NCBI GenBank assembly: GCA_027319585.1
Contig: DAHVMY010000012.1
Coordinates: forward strand, 1-46,568
Direction: 5' to 3'
Length of the DNA: 46,568 bases
DNA from: AG-12 sp027319585
Lineage (GTDB): Bacteria; Chloroflexota; Dormibacteria; Aeolococcales; Bog-877
Every line of letters starts with the position of its first letter. Within the stretch, counting starts at the first letter, position 1. Below, piece by piece: positions 15,732 through 24,481 of this stretch. The notes beneath the pieces were generated by a model, which did no database searches, was not told the DNA's origin, and saw only the letters and a program-made list of their open reading frames with translations. Position numbers and translations under genes: made by a program.

Positions 15732-15854
15732 TTCGGCGTTGAAGTCGGGGGGGGCGTTGACGCCTGCCCGCCTTGTTTGCAACCATCGGGATTGCCGTGG
15801 CGGCTCGCCCGGGGATCGGGTGGCTTGCGGAACCAGCAAAGGAGCGAATCGCTA

Positions 15855-17126
15855 ATGAGTGGCAGCAAGCAGGGGGGCCTGACGGTCCTCGTCCTCGGCG
15901 CCGACGGATACATCGGATGGCCCATGGCCATGCACCTTTCGAAATTGGGCCACCAGGTGGTGGCGGTCGACAATCTGGCGCGGCGGCGCTGGGATCGCGA
16001 GGGCGGCACCTACAGCCTGCTGCCGCTCAGTTCCATGAGCAAGCGGGTGGCACGCTGGCAGGCGGTGAGCGGACGTTCCATCGCCTGGCGGCGCGCCGAC
16101 CTCCGCGACTTCGCAGCGGTTGACGGGCTCTTTGAGGAGTTCCATCCCCAGGCCGTGATTCACTTCGCCGAGCAGCGCAGCGCCCCCTTCTCGATGGTGG
16201 ACCGGGATCACGCGGTCATGACCCAGGTGAACAACGTGGTCGGGACTCTCAACGTGCTCTTTGCGATCCGCGACCGGGCCCCCGACTGCCACCTGATCAA
16301 GCTCGGGACCATGGGCGAGTACGGCACCCCCAACATCGATATCGAAGAGGGATACATCGACATCGAGCACAACGGTCGCCGCGATCGTCTCCCGTTCCCC
16401 AAGGTCCCCGGCAGCTTCTACCACCTCTCCAAGGTGCACGACAGTCACAACATCCACTTCGCCAGTCGCGCCTGGGGAGTGCGTGCGACCGACCTCAACC
16501 AGGGGGTGGTGTACGGGTACGAGACCGAGGAGACCAGCCTGCACCCGGAGCTGCACACCCGCTTCGACTTCGACTCCATCTGGGGCACTGCGTTGAATCG
16601 CTTCTGTGTGCAGGCGGCGGTGGGGCAGCCCCTCACTGTGTACGGGAAAGGTGGCCAGACCCGGGGGTTCCTGGACATCCGTGACACCATGGCCTGTGTC
16701 ACCCTGGCCCTGGAGAATCCCGCGGAGCGCGGAGAGTGCCGGGTGTTCAACCAGTTCACCGAACAGTTCAGCGTCCTTCAGCTGGCCGAGCTGGTGGCGA
16801 AGGTGCGCCAGGAGCATGGTCTGGAGACCACCATCAGCCACGTGCCCAACCCCCGGGTGGAGGCGGAGGCGCACTACTACAACGCCAAGCACCAGCTGCT
16901 GCTGGATTTGGGGCTGCAGCCCCATCTGCTGGGCGAGACCCTGCTCGAGTCCGTGATCCAGATGGTGGAGCAGCACGCTGCCCGCGTCGACCCGGTGCTG
17001 CTGGAACAGCCCAGCGTGAGCTGGAAGAGCGGTGGCAACGAGGTGTGGCAGCGCTACGCCCAGGGTGATCCGGGCGGTTCCGCCAAGCCGGGGACGGGCA
17101 ACTCACCGAGGGTGGCGCTGGCCTGA
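15855..17126 (+). CDS. sqdB: UDP-sulfoquinovose synthase-like epimerase
   Basis: A 423-residue extended short-chain dehydrogenase/reductase. It begins with VLVLGADGYIGWPMA (NAD binding) and VVAVDN, then contains the SqdB-specific set: FAEQRSAPFSM, KLGTMGEYGTPNIDIEEG, and the catalytic YHLSK, followed by GVVYGYETEET and RFDFDSIWGTALNRF. SqdB makes UDP-sulfoquinovose from UDP-glucose and sulfite for sulfolipid head groups; the same activity also serves sulfated glycans. No sulfoquinovosyltransferase (SqdX/SqdD) is near. ATG 15855 is chosen because GGAG lies ten bases upstream and the Rossmann fold starts shortly after. The C-terminal 30 residues (Gly/Ser/Pro-rich) exceed the usual end. Confidence 0.88.
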   Translation: MSGSKQGGLTVLVLGADGYIGWPMAMHLSKLGHQVVAVDNLARRRWDREGGTYSLLPLSSMSKRVARWQAVSGRSIAWRRADLRDFAAVDGLFEEFHPQAVIHFAEQRSAPFSMVDRDHAVMTQVNNVVGTLNVLFAIRDRAPDCHLIKLGTMGEYGTPNIDIEEGYIDIEHNGRRDRLPFPKVPGSFYHLSKVHDSHNIHFASRAWGVRATDLNQGVVYGYETEETSLHPELHTRFDFDSIWGTALNRFCVQAAVGQPLTVYGKGGQTRGFLDIRDTMACVTLALENPAERGECRVFNQFTEQFSVLQLAELVAKVRQEHGLETTISHVPNPRVEAEAHYYNAKHQLLLDLGLQPHLLGETLLESVIQMVEQHAARVDPVLLEQPSVSWKSGGNEVWQRYAQGDPGGSAKPGTGNSPRVALA

Positions 17127-17205
17127 CGCGCCGGCCCCGGCCGTCTGATCTCGAAGCTGCCTGGGTAGACTTCTCCTGAAACACACCTTGCAGCGGGAGT
17201 TTGAG

Positions 17206-18156
17206 TTGAGTTCCAGGGATTACGAGATCGCGATCGTCGGAGCTGGGCCGGCCGGGCTCACGGCGGCTCTCTACGCCGGCCGGGCCCTCAAGCGGACAGT
17301 GCTCTTCGAGGCCGGCATCCCCGGTGGTGAGCTCCTAAATACCGAGTCCATCGAGGACTACCCCGGGTTCGCCTCCATCACCGGGCCTGAGCTGGCGAGC
17401 AAGATGACCGAGCACGCGCTTTCCTTCGGGGCGGAGATGGTGCCGGCTCGGGTCACCGGCGTCGCCCTGGAGGCTGATGGGCGCAAGCGCATCGAGGTCG
17501 AGGAGGACGAACCGTACTTCGCCCGGGCGGTGATCCTCACCGCCGGCGGGCAGCCCCGGAAGCTGGGCATCGCCGGGGAGCAGGAGTATGCGGGGCGAGG
17601 GGTCTCGTACTGTGCCGTGTGTGACGGCGCCTTCTTCAAGGGGGAGCATCTGGCGGTCGTGGGCGGTGGTGACGCGGCGCTGGAGGAGGCGGTGTTTCTC
17701 ACCCGCTACGCCTCCAAGGTGACCCTGATCCATCGCCGCTCCGAGTTCCGCGCTCAACCCGTGCTGGTTGAACGCGCTCGCAACCACCCCGACATGGAGT
17801 TCCTGCTGGACACTGTGGTGGAGGAGATCCGCGGGGACGGCCAGCAGGTCGAGTCCTTGCGTCTGCGCAATACGCAAGACGGCAGCTCCTCTGAGCTGAA
17901 GGTGGGCGGCATATTCGTCTTCATCGGGTTCCTGCCCAACAGCGGCCTGCTCCAGGCTCACGCCGAGCACGACCCCCAGGGCTATTACCTGACCGACGAG
18001 AACATGCAGACCTCGATTCGCGGCGTGTTTGCCGCTGGTGATGTGCGGGCCCAGCTCACCCGTCAGGTCACCACCGCCGTCGGTGACGCCACCACCGCTG
18101 CCATGGCCGCCACCAAGCTGGTGGAGGAGCCGCTGGTCGTCCCGGCAATGGCGTGA
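17206..18156 (+). CDS. trxB: Thioredoxin reductase
   Basis: A 316-residue flavoprotein that passes electrons from NADPH to thioredoxin. It has the FAD-binding AIVGAGPAGLTAALYAGR, the redox-active pair CAVC in SYCAVCDGAFFKG (about residues 135-138), the NADPH-binding VVGGGDAALEEAVFLTR and the C-terminal FAD motif GVFAAGDVR. Length is normal. TTG 17206 is chosen since GGGAG lies seven bases before it; a TTG at 17188 is in frame as an alternative. A TAGACT box at 17166-17171 gives a short leader. The next gene overlaps its stop by four bases, so they are cotranscribed. Confidence 0.94.
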   Translation: MSSRDYEIAIVGAGPAGLTAALYAGRALKRTVLFEAGIPGGELLNTESIEDYPGFASITGPELASKMTEHALSFGAEMVPARVTGVALEADGRKRIEVEEDEPYFARAVILTAGGQPRKLGIAGEQEYAGRGVSYCAVCDGAFFKGEHLAVVGGGDAALEEAVFLTRYASKVTLIHRRSEFRAQPVLVERARNHPDMEFLLDTVVEEIRGDGQQVESLRLRNTQDGSSSELKVGGIFVFIGFLPNSGLLQAHAEHDPQGYYLTDENMQTSIRGVFAAGDVRAQLTRQVTTAVGDATTAAMAATKLVEEPLVVPAMA

Positions 18157-18695
18157 GCAGCATCGTCACCAAGGGTGGGGACAAAGGAGAGACCAGCCTG
18201 CTCTACGGCGGGCGGGTGTCCAAGGACGACCTCCACACCGAGGCATACGGGGCGCTTGATGAGGCGATCTCGGCGCTGGGCCTCGGTCGTTCCCTCTGCA
18301 CGACCCCTGCCGTCGCCTCCATGCTGCTCGAGTTGGAGCGCGAATGCTTCACCGTCGGAGCCGAGCTGGCCACGGCATCTGGTGATCGGGACAAGCTCCG
18401 GCGCCATTTTCAAACCCTGGAGCCCGATGCGGTTGACCGCCTGGAAGCGGAGGTGCACCGGCTGGAGGCGGAGGTGGGTTTGCCCGCCGGCTTTGTACTT
18501 CCCGGTGGTAGTCCGGCGGCGTCCGCGATCGATCTCGCGCGGACCCTGGTCCGCCGTGCGGAGCGTCGCGCCGTCGCCCTGGCACGTTCAGACCCCCTGG
18601 TGAATCCGGAGATCCTGCGCTACCTGAACCGGCTCTCCGACCTCCTGTTCATGCTCGCGCGCCAGGAGGAGGCGGGTGCCACCACCCTCAAGTGA
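18153..18695 (+). CDS. Cob(I)alamin adenosyltransferase, PduO type
   Basis: A 180-residue enzyme that adenosylates cob(I)alamin from ATP to give coenzyme B12. Diagnostic motifs are the ATP loop TKGGDKGETSLLYGGRV at the N-terminus, the conserved helix LDEAISALGL, and the C-terminal ARTLVRRAERRAVAL plus YLNRLSDLLFMLAR, which place it in the PduO rather than CobA class. It overlaps the trxB stop in a GTGA tetranucleotide and is itself overlapped by the next gene in the same manner. No B12-dependent enzyme or cobalamin biosynthesis gene is in the window, so its partner lies elsewhere. Confidence 0.92.
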   Translation: MSSIVTKGGDKGETSLLYGGRVSKDDLHTEAYGALDEAISALGLGRSLCTTPAVASMLLELERECFTVGAELATASGDRDKLRRHFQTLEPDAVDRLEAEVHRLEAEVGLPAGFVLPGGSPAASAIDLARTLVRRAERRAVALARSDPLVNPEILRYLNRLSDLLFMLARQEEAGATTLK

Positions 18696-19033
18696 GGCAT
18701 AGCGCGTGTCAGCTTCTCCCTCCCTCCATGCCCGCCGCAGCTAATCGCCAGCCCACTCCTCGCATCGCGGTGAGCTGCATCGTCCGGGGCCGGGTGCAGA
18801 TGGTGGGCTTTCGCGCGTTCGCAGCTGCGGCGGCCGACCAGCTGGGCGTGAGCGGTTGGGTGCGCAACCGGCCTGACGGTGCGGTTGAGGTGTTGGCCCA
18901 GGGTGCTCCCCAGTCGGTGCAAGAGTTGGTGCAGAGACTGCGCCGCGGTCCCGCGGCCGCGCGGGTAGAGACGTGTGAGGAGACCCCGGTGGGCATTAAC
19001 TCGCACCTGGTCGGCTTCAGAATTGTCGGATGA
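18692..19033 (+). CDS. Acylphosphatase
   Basis: A 113-residue protein whose last 90 residues are a complete acylphosphatase domain. IVRGRVQMVGFRAFA holds the catalytic arginine (consensus VQGVGFR, here VQMVGFR) and GWVRNRPDGAVEV holds the catalytic asparagine. It hydrolyses acyl phosphates such as carbamoyl phosphate in the cytoplasm. GTG 18692 overlaps the preceding stop by four bases; the extra N-terminal 25 residues are not part of the fold, so ATG 18728 is an alternative start, although no Shine-Dalgarno precedes it. It belongs to the same transcript as trxB and the adenosyltransferase gene. Confidence 0.88.
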   Translation: MRHSACQLLPPSMPAAANRQPTPRIAVSCIVRGRVQMVGFRAFAAAAADQLGVSGWVRNRPDGAVEVLAQGAPQSVQELVQRLRRGPAAARVETCEETPVGINSHLVGFRIVG

Positions 19034-19100
19034 ACGAAGTGCTTGAGCCGGCTCTGGGGCAGCTCGCCCCGTTGGGGAGGCTTGGATCAGTGGAGCGCGG

Positions 19101-19892
19101 TTGAAGGCAGGGGCTCTCGACCCGATCCTGAGGCGCTCCAGAGAACGCCTGCTCGAGCTCCCATCGGAACTGGAGCTGGAGCGGGCCGCCGCCCGCGCCC
19201 CCGTGCCGCGGAGTCTCATGGCGGAGCTGGCTGATCTGGGTTTCGGGGTGATCGCCGAGATGAAGCGAAGATCACCCTCCGCCGGGTCCCTGCGGCCGGA
19301 TCTGGATGTGGCCGCGACCGCGGAGATGTTCGAGGCGGCGGGAGCCGTCGCCATCTCGGTCCTCACCGAGCCGGATTCCTTCGGCGGCAGCATTGAGGAT
19401 CTGCGGCTGGCCAGGCAGAGGTCCCGGTTGCCCATCCTGCGGAAGGACTTCGTGATCCATCCACTGCAGGTGGTGGAGGCCCGCGCCGCCGGCGCGGACC
19501 TGGTGCTGCTGATCGTTCGGGCCCTGCCCGCGGCGACTCTGGCTGAGTGCCTGGCGACGGCGGATGAGCTGGGGATGGAGGCTCTGGTGGAGGTCCATGA
19601 TCGCTCCGACCTGCAACTGGCGGTGGCGGCTGGAGCCCGGCTGATCGGCATCAACAACCGCGACCTCGACCGCCTGACCACCGACCTGGCGGTGACGGAG
19701 CAGCTGGCGCCCCTGGTCCCCGAGGATCGGTTGGTGATCTCCGAATCGGGGATCTCCACCCCGGCCGACGCATCGCGGGTGCGGGCCGCCGGCGCGAACG
19801 CCATCCTGGTCGGAGAGGCGCTGATGCGGGGACCCGACCCGGCCATGGCCATCCGCCAGCTCGTTGGGATCGGAGCCCGCGAATGCGGGTGA
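19101..19892 (+). CDS. trpC: Indole-3-glycerol phosphate synthase
   Basis: A 263-residue TIM-barrel enzyme that closes the indole ring in tryptophan synthesis. Diagnostic motifs: IAEMKRRSPSAG (catalytic lysine), AISVLTEPDSFGGS, LRKDFVIHPLQV (second catalytic lysine), LVEVHD, GINNRDL and VISESGI. Start is TTG 19101 with GGAG six bases upstream. It overlaps trpF by 10 bases, making it the first gene of trpCFBA. The 67 bases before it have no recognisable attenuator or Trp-rich leader peptide. Confidence 0.95.
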   Translation: MKAGALDPILRRSRERLLELPSELELERAAARAPVPRSLMAELADLGFGVIAEMKRRSPSAGSLRPDLDVAATAEMFEAAGAVAISVLTEPDSFGGSIEDLRLARQRSRLPILRKDFVIHPLQVVEARAAGADLVLLIVRALPAATLAECLATADELGMEALVEVHDRSDLQLAVAAGARLIGINNRDLDRLTTDLAVTEQLAPLVPEDRLVISESGISTPADASRVRAAGANAILVGEALMRGPDPAMAIRQLVGIGARECG

Positions 19893-20527
19893 AGGTCTGC
19901 GGGATCACCAGGGAGGAGGACGCTCTGGTGGCGCTGGAGGCCGGGGCCGATGCCGTCGGCATGGTCTTCCACGATGGGAGTCCCCGAAGGGTGGACCGGA
20001 AGGTGGCGCTTCGCATCTCCCGGCTGGTGAGCGGCCGGGCCGACTGCGTGGGGGTCCTTGTGGACGCCTCACCGGAGGAGCTCCTAAGGCTGGTGGAGGA
20101 GTTCGAATTGACCGCGGTCCAACTGCATCTTCGCAGCTGCCCCCGCCGGCTGGCGCTCGAACTGCCTGCCGCGGTTTGGCCATTCCTCAGCTTGTCCGAT
20201 CTCGGCCCGGAGCTGGCGGTCGATTGGTGGGCCGCACTGCCCGTCTTCCTCGACCATCTGGCCGCGGACGGCTCTGGGGGCACTGGTCAGCGCCTCGACC
20301 TGCCGGTCGCCCGAGCGCTGGCGGCCCATCGGCCGGTCTGGCTGGCCGGCGGCATCGGGCCAGCCAATGTGGCGGAGGCGGTGGAGGCCGTCAGGCCATA
20401 CGGGGTGGACGCCAGCTCTCGGCTCGAGGCGAGCCCGGGGATAAAGGACGCGGGCCTGGTGGCAGCGTACGTCCAGAGGGCGCGGGCGGCCGGGGCGCTG
20501 GTTGCGCAAACTGGGGGACAACCATGA
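19883..20527 (+). CDS. trpF: Phosphoribosylanthranilate isomerase
   Basis: A 214-residue TIM-barrel isomerase of tryptophan synthesis. Seen are the start MRVKVCGITREED with the catalytic cysteine C6, the segment TAVQLH, FLDHLAADGSGGTGQRLDL with the catalytic aspartate and phosphate site, WLAGGIGPANV and the end block GVDASSRLEASPGIKD. The last block normally reads VSSGVE; here the glycine is Arg, a modest deviation. The start codon lies inside trpC and the stop overlaps trpB, so translation is coupled across three genes. Confidence 0.92.
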   Translation: MRVKVCGITREEDALVALEAGADAVGMVFHDGSPRRVDRKVALRISRLVSGRADCVGVLVDASPEELLRLVEEFELTAVQLHLRSCPRRLALELPAAVWPFLSLSDLGPELAVDWWAALPVFLDHLAADGSGGTGQRLDLPVARALAAHRPVWLAGGIGPANVAEAVEAVRPYGVDASSRLEASPGIKDAGLVAAYVQRARAAGALVAQTGGQP

Positions 20528-21726
20528 ACGATCCCGGCCGACTGCTCGTGACCGATCCCCCCCGGGCGGGGAGATATGGGGACTTCGGTGGCAGCTACGT
20601 GCCTGAGACCGTCGTGCCGGCGCTGCAAGAGCTGGTGGAGGCCGCCCGGTCGGCGTTCGCCGATCCGACCTTCCTAGACCAGCTCCGTGGCCTCCTGCGC
20701 GACTATGCCGGCCGCCCGACTCCCTGCTACCTGGCGGTCCGCCTCTCAGATCATGCGGGATTTCCGATCTGGTTGAAGCGCGAGGACCTCCTGCACACCG
20801 GAGCCCACAAGCTCAACAACGCGCTGGGCCAGCTGCTCCTGGCCCGGCGCATGGGCAAGCGTCGCATCGTCGCCGAGACCGGGGCCGGCCAGCATGGCCT
20901 GGCGACCGCCACGGCCTGCGCCCTCATGGGGTTGCCGTGCGTGGTCTACATGGGCTCCGAGGACATCCGCCGCCAAGCGATCAATGTGGCCAAGATGCGC
21001 CTTTTGGGCGCCACCGTGAAGGCCGTGGACAGCGGCTCCCGGACGTTGAAGGATGCCACCTCGGAGGCGATTCGCGACTGGGTGACCAACGTTCGCGACA
21101 CCCACTACGTGATCGGTTCGGTGGTGGGGCCGCACCCGTATCCCTGGCTGGTTCGGACGCTGCAATCCGTGATTGGGGTGGAGGCTCGGCAGCAGATGCT
21201 GGATCAGGCGGGGCGGCTGCCCACCCAGGTGATCGCCTGCGTCGGGGGCGGCAGCAACGCAATCGGGATCTTCGCGGGGTTCCTCAACGACCCCGAGGTC
21301 CGGCTGCTCGGGGTCGAGGCGGGAGGGCGGGGGCCCCATCCCGGTGACCACGGGGCCAGTTTGAATCTGGGCAGCCCCGGGGTTCTCCACGGGGCGAACT
21401 CCTATCTGCTCCAGGACCAGGACGGCCAGGTTTTGGCCACTCACAGCGTGTCGGCTGGGCTGGACTATCCCGGGGTCGGTCCCGAGCACGCCTGGTTGCG
21501 CCACTCCGGAAGAGCCACCTACACGGTGGTCGACGATCGGGCGGCGCTCTCCGCCTTCCACCTGCTGGCCCGGCTGGAGGGCATCATCCCTGCGCTGGAG
21601 TCGTCGCACGCAATCCATCAGGCGGTCAGCGTGGCGCCGCCCGGGGGCGGCCCGGTGCTGGTCTGCCTCAGCGGGCGTGGCGACAAGGATCTCGACACCG
21701 TCCTCGCCGAGGCTGCCGGTGGCTGA
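20524..21726 (+). CDS. trpB: Tryptophan synthase beta chain
   Basis: A 400-residue PLP enzyme joining indole and serine. It starts GRYGDFGGSYVPETVVPAL, has the PLP lysine K96 in HTGAHKLNNALGQ, AETGAGQHGLATATACAL, CVGGGSNAIGIF for phosphate binding and the late block GLDYPGVGPEHAWL. This is the TrpB1 type that works with TrpA. Start ATG 20524 overlaps the trpF stop in ATGA. A longer open frame upstream in this phase overlaps trpC/trpF and is a shadow. It is immediately followed by trpA with an 8-base overlap. Confidence 0.96.
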   Translation: MNDPGRLLVTDPPRAGRYGDFGGSYVPETVVPALQELVEAARSAFADPTFLDQLRGLLRDYAGRPTPCYLAVRLSDHAGFPIWLKREDLLHTGAHKLNNALGQLLLARRMGKRRIVAETGAGQHGLATATACALMGLPCVVYMGSEDIRRQAINVAKMRLLGATVKAVDSGSRTLKDATSEAIRDWVTNVRDTHYVIGSVVGPHPYPWLVRTLQSVIGVEARQQMLDQAGRLPTQVIACVGGGSNAIGIFAGFLNDPEVRLLGVEAGGRGPHPGDHGASLNLGSPGVLHGANSYLLQDQDGQVLATHSVSAGLDYPGVGPEHAWLRHSGRATYTVVDDRAALSAFHLLARLEGIIPALESSHAIHQAVSVAPPGGGPVLVCLSGRGDKDLDTVLAEAAGG

Positions 21727-22516
21727 CGGCGGCCTCAGCGCCCGCACGCGAATCCGGCGGGCGCTGGCACCAGCCGGCGGAGGGCCGCACATCGTCCCCT
21801 ATCTCATGGCGGGGTTCCCCGACCTCGACGCCACGGTACCGATCCTGCTGGCGGCCGAGGGTGCCGGTGCGGCCCTGGTCGAACTGGGGTTGCCCTACTC
21901 CGACCCACTCGCGGACGGACCGGTCATCCAGGCCGCAGGACAGCGCGCGCTCGCCAACGGGATGACGGTGCCGCTGGCGCTGGAGCAGATCCGCGCCGCC
22001 CGCGCCGCCGGGCTGGCGATCCCCCTGGTGCTGATGACCTACCTCAACCCGCTGTTGCGGATGGGCCTTTCCGCGTTCACCATGCGGGCCGCCGAGTGCG
22101 GGGTGGACGGGCTCTTGGTCACCGACCTGCCCTTGGAGGAGATGGGGGAGCTGGCTGCGGCGGCCGCCCACGCCGGGTTGGCGGTGACGACCCTGGTCGC
22201 CCCCACCACCCCCGACGCGCGCATCCGCCGGGCCGCTGAGCTCTCCACGGGTTTCCTGTACTGCGTCTCCCGCACCGGGGTGACCGGGTCCAGCCCATCG
22301 GAGGCCGACGAGGGATCCTCCCTCCTGCGCCGCGCCCGGGCCCAGACCGATCTACCCCTCACCTTGGGCTTCGGGGTCAGGCGGGCGGCGCAGATCCGCG
22401 CCGTCGCGGGGCTGGCGGACGCCGTGGCGGTGGGCACTTGGCTCGTGGAGCGGGCCGCCGATGCCGCGGACGCCCCCGGCGCGGTGGCCGATGCGATCCG
22501 TGAGCTACGCGGCTGA
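21719..22516 (+). CDS. trpA: Tryptophan synthase alpha chain
   Basis: A 265-residue TIM-barrel subunit that splits indole-3-glycerol phosphate and channels indole to TrpB. The catalytic pair is visible: E55 in ALVELGLPYSDPLADGP and D66 in the same block; PYLMAGFPDLD precedes it, and the later VSRTGVTGSS and LGFGVRRAAQIRAV hold the phosphate site. GTG 21719 is selected because it lies within the trpB end and the family starts there. It is the last trp gene; it ends two bases from the convergent fabG stop. trpE, trpG and trpD are not in the window. Confidence 0.95.
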   Translation: MADGGLSARTRIRRALAPAGGGPHIVPYLMAGFPDLDATVPILLAAEGAGAALVELGLPYSDPLADGPVIQAAGQRALANGMTVPLALEQIRAARAAGLAIPLVLMTYLNPLLRMGLSAFTMRAAECGVDGLLVTDLPLEEMGELAAAAAHAGLAVTTLVAPTTPDARIRRAAELSTGFLYCVSRTGVTGSSPSEADEGSSLLRRARAQTDLPLTLGFGVRRAAQIRAVAGLADAVAVGTWLVERAADAADAPGAVADAIRELRG

Positions 22517-22518
22517 GC

Positions 22519-23247
22519 TCAGGCTGACAGGCCGCCGTCCACCACCAGCACCTCCCCGGTGATGAACGAGGCGGCCGGGCTGCACAAAAAGGCCACCGCC
22601 CCGGCGATCTCGGCGGTCGTCCCGGCGCGGCGCAGCGGCGTAAGCCGGATCAGCTCCTGCAGGACCTCCTCGGAGATCGAGCTGGAGGTGAGCTCGGTGA
22701 GCACGTAACCGGGGGCCACCGCGTTGCAGGTGATCCCCCTCGACCCGAGCTCCTTGGCGACGGACTTGGTCAGCCCAATCAGTCCCGCCTTGGCCGCGGC
22801 GTAGTTCGCCTGGCCGGGGTTGCCCCCCAGGCCCACGATCGAGCTCACATTGACGATTCGACCCCAGCGCTGCTTCATCATGTGCGGCACCGCCGCCTTG
22901 GTGACGTGGAAACCAGCGCTGAGGTCGGTGCGCAGGACCTGATCCCAGTCTTCGGTGGTCATGCGCAGCAGCAGCCGGTCGCGCAGCATGCCGGCGTTGT
23001 TCACCACGATGTCGAACGGGCCCTGGCTGCGGAACAGCTCGGCGACCTGGCTCGGGTCGCCGACATCCGCCTGGTGGATGGTGGCGTCCTTGAGGTTGGC
23101 CGCCACCTGCGCGGCGGAGGTCGCGTCGGCGCGATAGTTGATCACGACCCTCGCTCCCATTCCGGACAGTTCGGTGGCGATGGCACTGCCGATGCCCTTG
23201 CCGCCGCCGGTAACCAGCGCGCTCCGGCCCGAAAGGTCCAGCTCCAT
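22519..23247 (-). CDS. fabG: 3-oxoacyl-ACP reductase
   Basis: A 242-residue short-chain dehydrogenase that reduces beta-ketoacyl-ACP with NADPH. Motifs: ALVTGGGKGIGSAIA (cofactor), NNAGMLRDRLLLRM, catalytic S136, Y149 and K153 in VNVSSIVGLGGNPGQANYAAAKAG, then NAVAPGYVLTELT and the end block FITGEVLVVDGGLSA. The start ATG follows the fabD stop directly (TGA-ATG), so it is the last gene of the fabF-acpP-fabD-fabG unit. The pattern matches true FabG rather than a catabolic reductase, and the context agrees. Confidence 0.95.
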   Translation of the reverse strand: MELDLSGRSALVTGGGKGIGSAIATELSGMGARVVINYRADATSAAQVAANLKDATIHQADVGDPSQVAELFRSQGPFDIVVNNAGMLRDRLLLRMTTEDWDQVLRTDLSAGFHVTKAAVPHMMKQRWGRIVNVSSIVGLGGNPGQANYAAAKAGLIGLTKSVAKELGSRGITCNAVAPGYVLTELTSSSISEEVLQELIRLTPLRRAGTTAEIAGAVAFLCSPAASFITGEVLVVDGGLSA

Positions 23248-24198
23248 TCAGCCGTCCAGGCCATCGAGCAGGAGCTCATCCACATTCCAGGTCGAAACGC
23301 CCGCCATGTGCTTGGCGGCCAGGCTGGCCAGGACCCGGCCTGGGCCCAGCTCGACCACGGTGGCGATCCGCAGGCGCTGCATCGCCGCCATGGTGCGGGC
23401 CCAGAGCACCGGCCGCAGCAGGTGTCCGACCAGTTCGGAGCGGATCGACGAGGTGGAGCGGAGGACGAACCCGCTGCCGTTGGCGATCAGCGGGATCTGG
23501 GGGGCCTTCAGGGGCAGCGAGCGTACCCGGTCGGCGAGCTTGGAGGCCGCCCGCGTCATCAGCGGAGAGTGGGCTCCCAGGGGGATGTCCAGCACCACCA
23601 CCCGGCGCGCCCTTGCTCGGTTGGCCAGGGACTCCGCGATCTCGATGGCCGCGGCCTCCCCGCTCAGAATGAACTGATTCGGCGAGTTCAGGTTGGCCAG
23701 CCAGATGCCCCCCGCCCGTCCCGCCTCGCGGCGGATCTCCTCCACCTGCGGCTCCAAAAGGCCGACTATCGCCAGCATCCGCCCCGGGCTGGTGGAGGCG
23801 GCGTCCGCCATCAGGCGGCCGCGCTCACGCGCCAGCAGCAGCGCCTCCTCCCAGGTGACGGCTCCGGACGCCGCCAAAGCGCTGAGCTCACCGAGGCTGT
23901 GCCCTGCGACCACCGCGATCCGCTCCACGCCAAACGTCTCCCGGTAGGCTTCGAAGGCGGCGTACGACACCGCCACCAGGCAGGGTTGGATGTTCTCGGT
24001 GCGCAGCAGCTCCTCCCCGGGTCCCTCGAAGCAGAGCCGCTTCACGGGCATCTCCAGCACCTCCTCGGCGCGGTCCAGGGCCCGGGCGGCTGCGGGGAAG
24101 CGCCGCGTCAGCTCCAGGCCCATGCCGGGACGCTGGACGCCCTGGCCGGGAAAGAGCAGGGCGATCGGCGGTGTCGGCGCGATCGGGTTCGCGCTCAT
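23248..24198 (-). CDS. fabD: Malonyl-CoA:ACP transacylase
   Basis: A 316-residue enzyme that loads malonate onto ACP. LLFPGQGVQRPGMG is the N-terminal signature, S101 in VVAGHSLGELSAL is the nucleophile, and the catalytic histidine lies in IPLGAHSPLM. The C-terminal half includes PLIANGSG and VELGPGRVLASL, as in other FabD proteins. The ATG overlaps the acpP stop as ATGA, and its stop abuts the fabG start, so the four fab genes are tightly coupled. Confidence 0.94.
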   Translation of the reverse strand: MSANPIAPTPPIALLFPGQGVQRPGMGLELTRRFPAAARALDRAEEVLEMPVKRLCFEGPGEELLRTENIQPCLVAVSYAAFEAYRETFGVERIAVVAGHSLGELSALAASGAVTWEEALLLARERGRLMADAASTSPGRMLAIVGLLEPQVEEIRREAGRAGGIWLANLNSPNQFILSGEAAAIEIAESLANRARARRVVVLDIPLGAHSPLMTRAASKLADRVRSLPLKAPQIPLIANGSGFVLRSTSSIRSELVGHLLRPVLWARTMAAMQRLRIATVVELGPGRVLASLAAKHMAGVSTWNVDELLLDGLDG

Positions 24199-24458
24199 GG
24201 GTTGGCGTGATGCTCCAGCAGGTAGTCCCAGAGCTGGCCCACCCGCTTCATCTGCTCGAGCTCTTCCGGGGGCAGGGACACCTGATAACGGTCCTCAATC
24301 GCCATGATCAGCTCAACCAGGTCCAGGGAGTCGGCCGCCAGATCCCTGGCGAAGCTGACATCCATCTGGACCCGCTCCGGGTCGACGCCCAGGATCTCGC
24401 CCGCCAGCTGTTGGAGGTCCGCGAAATCAAGGGATTGGTCGGACGTGGGATCGGACAA
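24195..24458 (-). CDS. acpP: Acyl carrier protein
   Basis: An 87-residue acidic helical protein that carries fatty-acyl intermediates on phosphopantetheine at S44 in the DSL motif (FARDLAADSLDLVELIMAIED). ILGVDPERVQMDVSF before it and the SLPPEELEQM after it are typical. TTG 24458 is chosen because AGGAGACC lies eight bases upstream; the frame continues upstream into the fabF end without homology. The N-terminal ten residues are longer than in E. coli ACP. Confidence 0.92.
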   Translation of the reverse strand: MSDPTSDQSLDFADLQQLAGEILGVDPERVQMDVSFARDLAADSLDLVELIMAIEDRYQVSLPPEELEQMKRVGQLWDYLLEHHANP

Positions 24459-24481
24459 GCGAGGGTCTCCTTGTGTGGGCT

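Noticed and set aside
19034..19100. Possible trp attenuator before trpC
   Set aside because: No leader peptide with tandem Trp codons and no terminator-antiterminator pair; the gap is only 67 bases and the gene may be read through from upstream.
22882..24210. 442-codon plus-strand frame opposite fabD and fabG
   Set aside because: Gly/Arg/Gln-rich antisense shadow; fab genes on the other strand are unambiguous.
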